Assembly (NCBI RefSeq): GCF_009690845.1
Contig: NZ_VWSJ01000019.1
Span: forward strand, 1 to 36,984
Source: Campylobacter portucalensis
Lineage (GTDB): Bacteria; Campylobacterota; Campylobacteria; Campylobacterales; Campylobacteraceae
DNA length: 36,984 nt
Direction: 5' to 3'
The position numbers and the translations under genes are program-made. Positions 9,385 to 18,981 of this stretch are shown piece by piece. The notes beneath the pieces were generated by a model. It had not been told where the DNA came from. It did no database searches and saw nothing but the letters and a program-made list of their open reading frames with translations. The stretch's first letter is position 1. Every line of letters starts with the position of its first letter.

Positions 9385-11854
9385 TGGAGATACTCTTAAT
9401 TCGCCAAATTTTAATATCTGCTTTGATATAAATAGTGATAGTTTTAAAGAAAAAATGATTGATTGGATAAATGAGGATGAAGCAGTATTGGTTCATAATA
9501 TAAATAATAATGGCTTAATAGATAATGGAAGTGAAATTCTAGGCAATAACTTCGTATCAAATTTAACCAACTCCAAATCAATTGATAGTTTTATGTTATT
9601 AAAAGAGTTTGATACAAATAAAGATGGAGTAATAAATATAAAAGATAGCTCTAATGGCAAGATAAAATAAAAACTGTATAACTGATAAAGGAGAATTAAT
9701 CGGAGAAGATAACTCACCTATTAAATCAATAAAACTAAATCCACTTGATACTTTTTTAAGTGTTTATGATAAAAATGATGATTTTAAAATAGATAATAAA
9801 GACACTATTTATAACTATATCTACCATAAAGACAACTTTGATAATTCAATATTTATAGTAATGAGAATGATAAGAGTTTTTTAGATTTTAATACCACAAA
9901 TCATACTATCCTTACAAATCAAGAGATAAAAAGAGTAAATGAATTTATTTTATACCGATATAAACTCCCTCAAATACTACCATAACAGCTTCCACTAGTA
10001 GCAATATTTTTAGTAATGATATAAATAATTCCATTACTGAGAGTAATAGTGATGATATTATAAATGCAGGTGATGAAAATGGCGATGATGTTATATATGT
10101 AAGATCGGGTGATGATATTTTGTTTTTTAAAAAAGAGATGCTAAAGATGAAGTCAGGAAGCTAAAAACACTTAACCAAGCTGATATAAAGAGCATATCTT
10201 TAATCGCAAAAACTCACAAATTTTTAGAAAATGGCAATAAAATTTCATTTGAAAGCAGTTTTACAAAAGATGATGGAGCTGATGAAAATTTAAGAGATGT
10301 TTGGTTTGAAGTTAGTAGCAAACAAAGCATTACAGATAGTAATTTAAGAGACAGTTATGAAAAAAGATATCTGTGATAGAAAATTTAAAAGGTGCAAGAT
10401 CAACAAATCATCAAAGAGTAAATCCTTTGGCTATATCTCAAATTTAGATGAATATGAGAGTGTCAAATATGATATGATTAGCTAAAAACTATATAGGGAT
10501 AAGTGCTCTTTTATATAGTGCTTTAAATATAAAGCTATCTAGGATAATAAATAGCAATGCATCACAAGACAAAACAACCCTTAGCATAAATTTACTAGCT
10601 TCTTTACTCAAAAAAGACTTTGCATACGATATTTTTTAAGTATAAAAATAAAAAGATAAAAACAGGTATAAATTTCTCTATCAATGCAAAAAATCTAAAC
10701 TTCACAAAAGGCGTAATTGGCAAAAATGTATTTGGAGATAATAAAGCAGAGATATTTTACTTTTCTTTATAGTAAATAAGGCATAAATGCATTATCAAAA
10801 GGTGAAAATGATATTATAATTGACTCCAAGGATAGCAATATTTATAATATGGTGATGATGTAATTTATGATGATGGTGAAGAAGATATCTTAAAACTAAG
10901 CTTTCTAAAAACATATGATTTGAGTGTGGAAAAAAGTTGGCGATGATATAGTTATAAATATAAAAGATAGCATATTTGGAAGCATAACTATAAAAGATGG
11001 CTATAAAAGTGTCAAGATAGAAAAGTTTTTTATAGATGATAAAATTTATGCTTTTGATGAGTTTTTAAAAGTAGTTCAAGCTTCAAACACATACGAGTTA
11101 AAAAAGGAGGTGTTTTAGTAAAAATAGACGATAAAGGCAGGATAGATAAAATCATCTTAGGCATAGTATCATCTGATATTTTAACTCTAAAAAATGGATT
11201 AAATTTAGAAATTGCCATTAAGATTAAGATAGGGCATACGATGAACTATTAGACAAGCTTATCGTAAAAAACTTCTTTGATGATTTAAAATGGGGCTGGC
11301 AAGATAAAAAGCTTTATATTTAATAATGGTATTATATTAAATGGTAATGAAATTTTACTTGACAAAATAGCCGATGATAGTTTTATCGTAGGAGATGAAA
11401 AGGATAATGAGTTAATAGGAGCCTAATTCTAACACCATAAATGGAAAAGGTAGAAATGATATTTAAAAGGATCAAATGGTGATGATATTATATCTATAAA
11501 GGCGGCAAGGATAATAATAGATGGCGGAAATGATATATTAATCATTAAAAACACAAACAAAGAAGATATCAGTTTTAAATTTGACGGGTTATTTAATAAA
11601 GACTTAATCATAAACTATAAAACAAATAGTAGTGATGAGATAAAAACAGTTTCTATACTAAATCAAAATAATAAATTCTCTCAAATAGAAACCATAAAAT
11701 TAGATGATAATAGCTTTATATCAACTAACCAAATAAACAAAATAATCCAAGATTTAAACTCTTATGGAAATGATAATGCTATAAATTTAAATAGTCCAAT
11801 GATATGAAAAATAATTCTGATATTATCCAAATTTATGCTAATGGGTGGAGTTAG
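9385..11854 (+). pseudogene. 5'-truncated, multiply frameshifted RTX protein gene
   Basis: A 2.5-kb relic of a large RTX protein. It begins abruptly inside a calcium-binding/EF-hand-like domain (FDTNKDGVINIKD about 9605-9645; ITDKGELIGE about 9680-9710) without an N-terminus. It continues through a region with RDVWFEVS, shows RTX-like GDDVIYVRSGDDIL near 10088-10123, later the C-terminal RTX-type segments (DDIVINIKDSIFGSITIKDG, 10942-11001), and ends IQIYANGWS with TAG at 11852-11854. At least ten frameshifts or stops interrupt it. The last 98 bases of coding sequence match the end of the intact RTX gene at 17622-17720 except for one deleted T, which itself breaks the frame. Intact relatives would be calcium-binding proteins exported by a type I system. 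Confidence 0.85.
11751..11848 (+). repeat. RTX 3'-end repeat, copy A
   Basis: Direct repeat with 17622-17720: 98 bases identical apart from one missing T after AATAGTCC. It encodes the C-terminal tail, read NSYGNDNAINLNSP onward, ending ANGW. Identity stops abruptly upstream, where the two genes are only distantly similar. Confidence 0.93.
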
Positions 11855-11871
11855 TGCATAGAACATTTTTA

Positions 11872-11877
11872 TATAAT
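11872..11877 (+). promoter_or_regulatory. Candidate -10 box for the membrane-protein/RTX pair
   Basis: TATAAT in the context TTTTTATATAATTTT, about 100 nt upstream of the next ATG. The context is AT-rich, so a chance match is possible. Confidence 0.35.
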
Positions 11878-11975
11878 TTTAAGATCAAATTTGATAAAAT
11901 TCAACCATTATTAAAAATTTATAAGTATTTAATGTCTAAATTAAAAAATAAATTAATTAGGAAAAAGTTGCCTAA

Positions 11976-12776
11976 ATGAACTTCATAATAATTATATTTT
12001 GTTTTGGGATTTATGGTTTTATTGTGCTGATTTTTTACTGGCTTTATGTTAAGTTATTTGAAAAAAAAGTTAATAAAATAAAAGAAGAAAAAGCAAAAAT
12101 AGAACAAATTAGAATTCAAAATATTATAAAAAAACCTACTGCAAGAGATTATGATAAAGAGCCAATAGTTGTGGAAAATAGATATGAAAGAAAGTCGGAT
12201 TTGACTATAATATTTTTTATGTTTTTATTATTTTTTTATTTGATTATTAATAGCTTAGAGCCACAAGTTGATACATTCGATAACCATATAAGAAGGGCGG
12301 CTTTAACTACTGGAACTATAGGTATCTTAATCCTTATTTATAAAATTATTATTTTAACAAAATCAATAAAATATAAAATTTGGATTAAAATTTATCAAAA
12401 ACATTTAGAATATGAATACATAAATGATATTGCCAAAAAAGAATATATAAGAATTGATTTTAATGAGGATTTAAAAGTTGGGTATAGTTTCATACCAATA
12501 GTTAGATTAAAAAATAATAAAAAAAATGGCAAAATAACGTTTAATGATAGATATGAAAAAATTTTATTTTATCCTCTTAGGCTGATTATAAATTTTGTAT
12601 TTTCTTTAGTATTTTATTTATTAAATTTGTATAAAATTAATAAATATTATGTATTTAAAAGTGATAAATTTATAGTTTCTGTTTTGGCGAGTGATGAATT
12701 AAAAAATAGATTTGGTAAAGTTCAATTTGAAATTTTAACTTTAACAAATAGTTTAGTATATATTAAAAAGGATTAG
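11976..12776 (+). CDS. Membrane protein paired with an RTX gene, copy 1
   Basis: This 266-aa protein of unknown family has an N-terminal membrane helix (about 2-26), a charged, probably helical linker (28-52), the motif ARDYDKEPIVVENRYE (about 56-71), two closely spaced membrane helices (about 75-95 and 110-130), a mixed alpha/beta soluble segment, a further hydrophobic segment (about 205-224), and a small soluble end. It is clearly related to the 244-aa protein at 13815-14549: same YDKEPI(V/I)V motif, same helix pair, same late hydrophobic segment and similar final beta-rich part. Its stop is 2 nt before the ATG of an RTX gene. I infer a dedicated partner (immunity, anchoring or secretion accessory), but no known domain proves this. 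The frame is intact although its RTX neighbour is broken. Confidence 0.75.
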   Translation: MNFIIIIFCFGIYGFIVLIFYWLYVKLFEKKVNKIKEEKAKIEQIRIQNIIKKPTARDYDKEPIVVENRYERKSDLTIIFFMFLLFFYLIINSLEPQVDTFDNHIRRAALTTGTIGILILIYKIIILTKSIKYKIWIKIYQKHLEYEYINDIAKKEYIRIDFNEDLKVGYSFIPIVRLKNNKKNGKITFNDRYEKILFYPLRLIINFVFSLVFYLLNLYKINKYYVFKSDKFIVSVLASDELKNRFGKVQFEILTLTNSLVYIKKD

Positions 12777-12778
12777 TA

Positions 12779-13746
12779 ATGTCAGATAACAATCAAACAA
12801 ATGTTCCAGAAAGTGTTAAAGATGCTTTTTCTTGGATAAACACAATTAAAAGCTCTTTCGCAAGTCTTGTCGGAGATAGTACAAGAATAGTTACAGGCAT
12901 AGGAGATAAAGCGATAACAATAACCATAGAAGCAGTAGATGGAAAAAGTTTGATATACCAGATGGTGAGTTTGCTATTATAAAAATAGATAATGATAAAT
13001 ACCTAGTAGGAAACCCAAGCCAAGAAAACATTTCTAAACATAACCTTGATATCTCTAAGTATAAAAAAGCTTTATCATACACTCACACCTGGCAAGGCAA
13101 CACTGCAATAAATGAAGACATTGAATTTGAAATAACCCCAACAGTGGTTAAAATTTCAGATGGACTAAAGGTTAAAAATATATCAAGTGGTAAAGGCACT
13201 ATAAAAGATGATGATGATAGCTTCCCACCTAAACCAAATCTACCCAAACCAACTAATACTCCAAATCAAGACTTTAACTCTCCACTTGTATTAGACTTAA
13301 ACAATAACTCTATAACTTCAACTAAACTATATGACACTGATGAGTATCTTAGTTCTAATACCTACTTTGACTTTGATAACAATGGATTTAAAAAAAACTT
13401 CTTGGATAGAGTAAGGAGATGGATTACTAGTATATGATAAAGATAGCAGTGGGGCTATAGATAACTCATCAGAACTATTTGGCTCTAACTTATCAATTAA
13501 CTCATATAATAAAAATACTATAACCAAAGATGGCTTTGATGAGTTATCTAAGTATGACTTAAATGGTGATAACATCATAGATGATAAAGATGAGATATAC
13601 TCTAAACTTAAAGTATGGCAAGACTTTAACTCTAATGCTATAACTGATGATGGAGAGCTTAAAAGCTTAAAAGAGTTAAATATAGTATCTATGGATTAAA
13701 CTCTAATAGAGATAACACAGCTAATCAAATTTACAATATAAAATAA
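12779..13746 (+). pseudogene. 3'-truncated, frameshifted RTX protein gene
   Basis: This begins with a good ribosome binding site (AAGGA, 7 nt from ATG) and a readable N-terminus (MSDNNQTNVPESVKDAFSWI). Frame is lost near 12950 and again near 13396, and a TAA interrupts WIE-GDGLLVYDKD. Domains in order: an N-terminal part with repeated beta character, a proline-rich hinge (PPKPNLPKPTNTPN, 13228-13269), then the LVLDLNNNSI-type calcium-binding domain with DKDSSGAIDNSSELFG and DLNGDNIIDDKDEIY. It stops at TAA 13744-13746 after YNIK, with no RTX repeats or secretion tail. It contains the same EF-hand-like domain at which the relic at 9385 begins, so the two broken genes are complementary fragments of one architecture. 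Confidence 0.85.
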
Positions 13747-13814
13747 ATAAATTTTTAAAATAAAAACATAATTAAAGAATTATTTAAGATAAATATCAAT
13801 AAAATTACAAAATA

Positions 13815-14549
13815 GTGAAAAATATAAGGAAAAATTTGAAAAACGCTTCAAATAACTCAGCTATAAACCAAAGTAGCAACAAAAAGGATTATGATAAAGA
13901 ACCAATTATTGTAAAAGATTACGGAAATTTTTATCATATTTTTATATATATTTCTTTTTTTGTTGTTGTAATAGCAATATGCGGAAAAGACGCTTGGATA
14001 AGAGATGGGATATACCAAGGAAAAGTACAAATAGTTACTGGAGCTATTGTTGTTTTTATTTTATCATTTTTGTTAATTAAAAATAGTATAAAATATTTTC
14101 AAAAAAGCAAACAAGTATTTATATTTAATAGTAATAGTTTAAAATATAGTTGTTATGGTGAAGAAACCATAAAAAGTATTGATAAAATTTCTGCTATTTC
14201 ACATCTTTTCATTGCTGGAAATACTACTGGCAAAAATATATACCAAAACAGATCAATTTTTCAACTATTTTTCAAAACAGACATTCTAGAGCTATTTTTT
14301 TATCTATTCAGTGTAATATATACAACAATTTTACATTTAATTTTTATATTACCATTTAGGATATTTTTTCAAAAAGCTTTTTTTATTTTAAATAAAAATT
14401 TTTTAATATTATTTGAAGATGGAAGTTTTATGAGCATAATTATAAATAATCAAAAAGAATACAATGAAATAAAAAAATACTTTAAATATCATAATATAAA
14501 TATAAATGATAAAGTTAAATTTATACAAATAAACTATAAAGAGTTATAA
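13815..14549 (+). CDS. Membrane protein paired with an RTX gene, copy 2
   Basis: Paralogue of the 266-aa protein at 11976. The polar N-terminus (about 1-25) lacks the first membrane helix of copy 1. Then follow KDYDKEPIIVKDY (about 24-36), two membrane helices (about 40-59 and 72-93), a soluble segment, a long hydrophobic stretch (about 157-195), and a soluble end (NKNFLILFEDGSFMSIII). The GTG at 13815 has no Shine-Dalgarno; a TTG at 13836 preceded by AAGGA at 5-nt spacing is the better start and would shorten the product by seven residues. Its TAA is directly followed by the ATG of the intact RTX gene, so the two are probably translationally coupled. Function unknown; conserved pairing suggests it serves the RTX product. 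Confidence 0.75.
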   Translation: MKNIRKNLKNASNNSAINQSSNKKDYDKEPIIVKDYGNFYHIFIYISFFVVVIAICGKDAWIRDGIYQGKVQIVTGAIVVFILSFLLIKNSIKYFQKSKQVFIFNSNSLKYSCYGEETIKSIDKISAISHLFIAGNTTGKNIYQNRSIFQLFFKTDILELFFYLFSVIYTTILHLIFILPFRIFFQKAFFILNKNFLILFEDGSFMSIIINNQKEYNEIKKYFKYHNININDKVKFIQINYKEL

Positions 14550-17500
14550 ATGAAAGCAGAAAATTTTGTAAATGAAATGTTAAATGCTGCAGATTCTATT
14601 TTAGCAGTAGGTAGTTCATTTTTACCAGTAAAAAGTTTAAGATATTGGTATGTAAATTCTCATTCTATAGGGATGAATTATGTAAGAAATAATCTTAATG
14701 GTATGAATTCATATCAAGCATCTGGAAAAATTGTAGGCAATACTTTAACATTGATTAGTATCGGCAAGGGTATTAATCTATTTTCAAAGAGTTATATTGG
14801 ATTAGAAGTTGGTTTAAATGCGAGTGGAAGCTATATTATAAATCATTATAGTCCGCTTGGTAACTATATGAGCGATGTATTTGATACTTATGTAAGAAAT
14901 GCAGATGAATTTTATACGAGATTATATAGTGATGAAGAATATAGAAAAGAAGTAATGCAAGCAACAAAAGATTTAATCCTTAGTTTTGATGAATTAAAAG
15001 ATTATTATGGAAATTTAACGCCTGAAAAATTTTGGGAAGATATAAAATATACTTTTGGAAGACCTCCATCAAGTAGCGAAGGTAGTTTAGTGTATAATAC
15101 AAAGATTGATTTAAATAAAAATAATGTTGAAATTATTAATACCGATAAATTTAAAAAAGAAGAAATAGAAAAATCAATAATAAAAGAAGTAATTAAACAT
15201 AAAGAAATAAAAACCCTAACCCTAAACTCCCAAACCTACAACATCAAATCCCTATCAAATTTAGAACTAAGAAATGCTATCCTTTATGACTATATTCCAA
15301 ATGTATCATTTTTACTTTCTAATATCTCTATAAAATCAGGTGAATCAATAGACTTAGGAGAAAAGGGACTTTATAAAGTAAAAAGTGGTGATACCCTATC
15401 AACTATCGCTGAGAAAAATGGACTTATCACAAAAGAATTATTAAAACTAAATCCACACCTTATAGATGAAGGTAGAGTAAATTTCTTACAAGATAAAGTT
15501 TTAATAACAATAGATAACACTTCCAAACTAAATAATAAAAACCATCAACTCATTGGTGATAATAATGCCCAAAATTTACTAATAGACAGCAATGGTGGTG
15601 ATAACTTATTTGTAGGTGGAAACAAAAAAGATATAATGAAAAGCACTAAAGATGGCTATGACACCTACCACGCAGGAGATAAAGATATTATAGAAGATAG
15701 TGATGGAAAAGGAGAGATTTATTTTAATAATACACAACTTATTGGAGGTATACTTGATAAAGATAAAAGCTCTAATTCTATAAAAGTTTATCTAAGCGAA
15801 GATAAAAATATAGAGTATCATCTAGATGAAAATAGCAAAATCCTAAAAGTAATTGATAAAAATAACAATAATGCAGAACTTACTATAAATAACTTTAACA
15901 AAGAAGAAAAAAGCTTAAATATAAACCTAGCTGATAATCTTGGTAAAGAAGTAGCTATCATCATAGATACGACAGGTTCTATGCAAGATGATATAGATGC
16001 AGCTAAAAATTCAGCCAAAGAGATAGCTAGAAATATCTTTAAAACAAATATAAAAAACATAAATCAAGGCTCTAATTTAAATAGTAAAAACACTTATTCT
16101 AAAATTTCAATTGTAACTTTTAGTGATAACAATATAAAAACTATAGGCACTTATACTAACTACTCATCATTTCAAAAAGGTATAAATAGTGTGTATGAAC
16201 AAGGTGGTGGAACTGAGTATCATTGTGCTGCTATGCTAGAAGGAATGAGTAACTTTACACCAAATAATGGTCTAAATAAAGAGATATATTTAATGAGTGA
16301 TGAAAGCGGTGATGATAATGAAAGAATGAATGAGGTTATAGCAAAAGCAAGAAATTTTGGAAATAAAATGATATCATTTAGAAGAGCACTAAATACTAAA
16401 AATATTAATAATTCCAATGAGAGTATTTATGATAACAGCGTAAAGATAAATGTTATATCTATAAATAACAATCAATCGCATCTAAAAAGACTATCCGATG
16501 AAACAGGTGGAATATATTTTCAACCAAATTCAATAGAAGAGTTAAAAGACTCACTATTTGATGCTAGTAACCTAGGCACAAACAAAGATGAAACAATAGT
16601 AGGAAATGATAAAGATAATATCATTAATGGCAAAGGTGGTAAAAATATACTAGAGGGCAAAAAAGGAAGTGATACATATAAATTTGATGAAGATTTTAAT
16701 GATTCTAATACTATCATAGAGACAAATTTAAGTAACCTAGATAACAACATCATAGATTTAACTAAATTTAGTATAGATGAGTTTAAATTTAAATATAAAA
16801 ACAATGATTTAATCATCACTAAAAATCAACCAGATAAAAGCTTTTTAGATAAAATACTTAATCTATTTAATAAAAATACAAAAGATACCCTTGCACCACA
16901 AATTAAAATAGATAATTTCTTTAACAATAAAGAGCTAATAATAAGTTCTATTAAATTTAGTGATTATAGTATAGATAAAGATACCCTTACCCTGCTTTCT
17001 AAAAACAAAGCTAAAAATATAGAGATTTTATCAGACAACACCACAAATAACAAATTGCTTTTAAATAAATTTAAATCAAGTTTTATAGTAGGAAATAAAA
17101 CTAAATCAAACTATATAAACTCATCTTTATCAAATGATACTTTAATAGGTGGAAATAAAAGCGATGTAATAATATCTAATCTTGGAGATGATATATTAAT
17201 GGGAAATAAAGGAAATGACTATCTAAGTGGTAAGGGTGGAGATGATACCTATCTATTTAGAAAGGGTGATGGAAATGATATAGTCTATGATGATGCTTTT
17301 TTATCATTCAACGACAAGATAGAATTTATTGATATATCAAGCAAAGATGTTAAAATTTACAAAGATAGAAATGATTTAATTATACATTATAGTAATGAAG
17401 ATAGTGTTAGAATAAAAGATAATTTCGGTTTAGGACATTTTAAAAACAAAATAGAAAACTTTAAATTTAGTGATACAACAATGAAATATGAAGAACTAAT

Positions 17501-17729
17501 AGATAAAATAGGCTATGAATCTTTACCAAATAACTATAACAGCAAACTATCAAATAGTATATCAAAAAAAGCATCAAGCAGTAGCTTTTTCTCTCAAAAC
17601 CAAATAAACAAAGTCATAGAGGATTTAAACTCTTATGGAAATGATAATGCTATAAATTTAAATAGTCCTAATGATATGAAAAATAATTCTGATATTATCC
17701 AAATTTATGCTAATGGGTGGGGGAGATAA
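14550..17729 (+). CDS. RTX-type secreted protein with LysM and von Willebrand A domains
   Basis: The only intact RTX gene here (1059 aa). Domains: an N-terminal region with a glycine-rich hydrophobic stretch (about 55-105), unrecognised; a LysM peptidoglycan-binding domain (about 274-320, YKVKSGDTLSTIAEKNGL); a short RTX-like block (about 335-380); a vWA domain (about 466-672) with MIDAS residues D473-x-T475-x-S477 in IIDTTGSM, T555 in GGGTE and D583 in LMSDESGDD; RTX repeats (about 680-710 and 865-920, for example GNKGNDYLSGKGGDDTYLF); and the tail ending IYANGWGR. There is no Sec signal peptide, as expected for type I export with a C-terminal signal. It starts right after the stop of its membrane partner. 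Probably a calcium-dependent, cell-wall-associated adhesin or effector. No secretion apparatus is encoded in the window. Confidence 0.88.
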   Translation: MKAENFVNEMLNAADSILAVGSSFLPVKSLRYWYVNSHSIGMNYVRNNLNGMNSYQASGKIVGNTLTLISIGKGINLFSKSYIGLEVGLNASGSYIINHYSPLGNYMSDVFDTYVRNADEFYTRLYSDEEYRKEVMQATKDLILSFDELKDYYGNLTPEKFWEDIKYTFGRPPSSSEGSLVYNTKIDLNKNNVEIINTDKFKKEEIEKSIIKEVIKHKEIKTLTLNSQTYNIKSLSNLELRNAILYDYIPNVSFLLSNISIKSGESIDLGEKGLYKVKSGDTLSTIAEKNGLITKELLKLNPHLIDEGRVNFLQDKVLITIDNTSKLNNKNHQLIGDNNAQNLLIDSNGGDNLFVGGNKKDIMKSTKDGYDTYHAGDKDIIEDSDGKGEIYFNNTQLIGGILDKDKSSNSIKVYLSEDKNIEYHLDENSKILKVIDKNNNNAELTINNFNKEEKSLNINLADNLGKEVAIIIDTTGSMQDDIDAAKNSAKEIARNIFKTNIKNINQGSNLNSKNTYSKISIVTFSDNNIKTIGTYTNYSSFQKGINSVYEQGGGTEYHCAAMLEGMSNFTPNNGLNKEIYLMSDESGDDNERMNEVIAKARNFGNKMISFRRALNTKNINNSNESIYDNSVKINVISINNNQSHLKRLSDETGGIYFQPNSIEELKDSLFDASNLGTNKDETIVGNDKDNIINGKGGKNILEGKKGSDTYKFDEDFNDSNTIIETNLSNLDNNIIDLTKFSIDEFKFKYKNNDLIITKNQPDKSFLDKILNLFNKNTKDTLAPQIKIDNFFNNKELIISSIKFSDYSIDKDTLTLLSKNKAKNIEILSDNTTNNKLLLNKFKSSFIVGNKTKSNYINSSLSNDTLIGGNKSDVIISNLGDDILMGNKGNDYLSGKGGDDTYLFRKGDGNDIVYDDAFLSFNDKIEFIDISSKDVKIYKDRNDLIIHYSNEDSVRIKDNFGLGHFKNKIENFKFSDTTMKYEELIDKIGYESLPNNYNSKLSNSISKKASSSSFFSQNQINKVIEDLNSYGNDNAINLNSPNDMKNNSDIIQIYANGWGR
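17622..17720 (+). repeat. RTX 3'-end repeat, copy B
   Basis: Counterpart of 11751-11848, with one extra T that keeps the reading frame. It encodes the last 33 or so residues before the final GR. It lies at the very end of the intact RTX gene. Confidence 0.93.
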
Positions 17730-17999
17730 TCAAAACAAATAATTAATTATTAAGCAAATAATAAACTTAGAGATAAATTGATGTAGATAGGGAGTGGATG
17801 TGTTGGAAACACAAATGTTGATAAAAAATCAAATTTCAGCATCTCTTAAATGCTAAAATAAACACCATAAAAGTAACTATTTAATTCTAATAATAAGTAT
17901 TAATTTGCAAGATTTTTTAAGGCTAAAAGAGTAAAATTACGAAAGATTTAAATTTAAAAAAACAATGAGAATTTTTATTAAAACACAAAAGGGTAAATT
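17730..17999. other. Spacer between the RTX gene and the lysozyme relic
   Basis: No intact gene and no clear terminator. A short protein-like stretch (GSGCVGNTNVDKKSNFSIS, 17792-17848, plus strand) suggests that a further coding piece once lay here, perhaps an upstream domain of the lysozyme gene. Confidence 0.3.
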
Positions 18000-18827
18000 T
18001 TGCAAAATAAGCATACCAAAGGCTTAAAGCAAGTAAATAAGGAGCTTAGTAGTGCGATTTTTGATTTTTAAAAGATAGAGAAAAAATTGAAAATAATGTC
18101 TATACTGATGGCATTGGGTTGCCAACTATAGAACTTAGCTTCAAATGACTATAAAAAAGACTTTAAAGATGTAGGTATTTTCTTAATAAAGAAACAAGAA
18201 CAAATATTAGATGATTTATTAAAAAAAGCAAAAGGAAAATCAAACAAAGAAGTTGAAGCTTTAATTAAAAAATATAATCAATCCGAACAAAGTACCACTC
18301 TAAATGAGGAAAAATCTAAGAAATTGTTTGAAAAAATAATTAGAAATTACAAAAAAATAACTAAAGACAAAATAGGAAATAGTGCTTACAAAAATCTATC
18401 TAACTCGTACGAGATAGTTGTTTTAATTAGTCTTTCTTTTAATAATCCTAGCCTGATAGGAACAAACTTAGCAAATGCCATAAAAAATAACAATAGAGTA
18501 GCCACTTGGTAAGATACCGTCAAAAAGTAAAACTCAATCAGCAAATATTAGAGATGGTATGGCAAATAGAAGGAAATATGAATCTGATAAATTTAGACTT
18601 TATCAAGATAAAAATAATATAAATGAAGCTAAATTTTTAAATAGCAAAAGAGACATCATAGATAAATATTATAATAATCTACCAAATAATGGGTATTTAA
18701 AACTCACACAAAACGATTTGAATAAACAATTAACTTTAACTATAAATTTGGTAATAGAAAAATAAAAGCAAATGATATTATTGGTAAAAATATAAAAACT
18801 TATGAAGAAAAACTAAATTTTACATGA
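18000..18827 (+). pseudogene. Frameshifted phage-type lysozyme (GH24-like muramidase) gene
   Basis: TTG at 18000 with AAAGGG at 7-nt spacing could be the original start. Read across frames the product shows a lysozyme pattern. DREKIENNVYTDGIGLPTI (18071-18130) has Glu and Asp nine positions apart, as E11 and D20 of T4 lysozyme, followed by the TIG-like block. Next comes a helical middle, then ISLSFNNPSLIGTNL (18433-18477), NNNRVATW, and RDGMANRRKYESDKFRLY (18550-18603), equivalent to the conserved RR-x-x-E helix of this family. Shifts occur at the T-run near 18070, near 18145, at the stop after VATW (18510) and near 18750. An ancestor would have cleaved peptidoglycan. It follows the LysM-containing RTX gene on the same strand. 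Confidence 0.72.
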
Positions 18828-18981
18828 ACATTTGTTATTTTATTAAAATTTTTGAAGAATTTAATATTTTAAAAATAATGTTATTTTTAGTTCTAAAATA
18901 ATTAAATTAATATAAAAATTTAACTATTTTTAAAGCATTGTTGTATTAAAATTTAAAATAAATTATCAATTAAGGCACAAT

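Noticed and set aside
15818-16819. Minus-strand ORFs in the RTX gene
   Set aside because: Opposite strand of the vWA and RTX coding region; no independent support.
9600-17300. Recurring GATGATGATA-like runs, considered as CRISPR or simple repeats
   Set aside because: They are irregular, have no constant spacer length, and encode Asp-rich calcium-binding repeats.
9154-18827. Transposase, integrase or insertion sequence in the accessory island
   Set aside because: No readable transposase or recombinase fragment and no flanking inverted repeats found; the RepL-like winged helix alone does not show a plasmid or phage origin.
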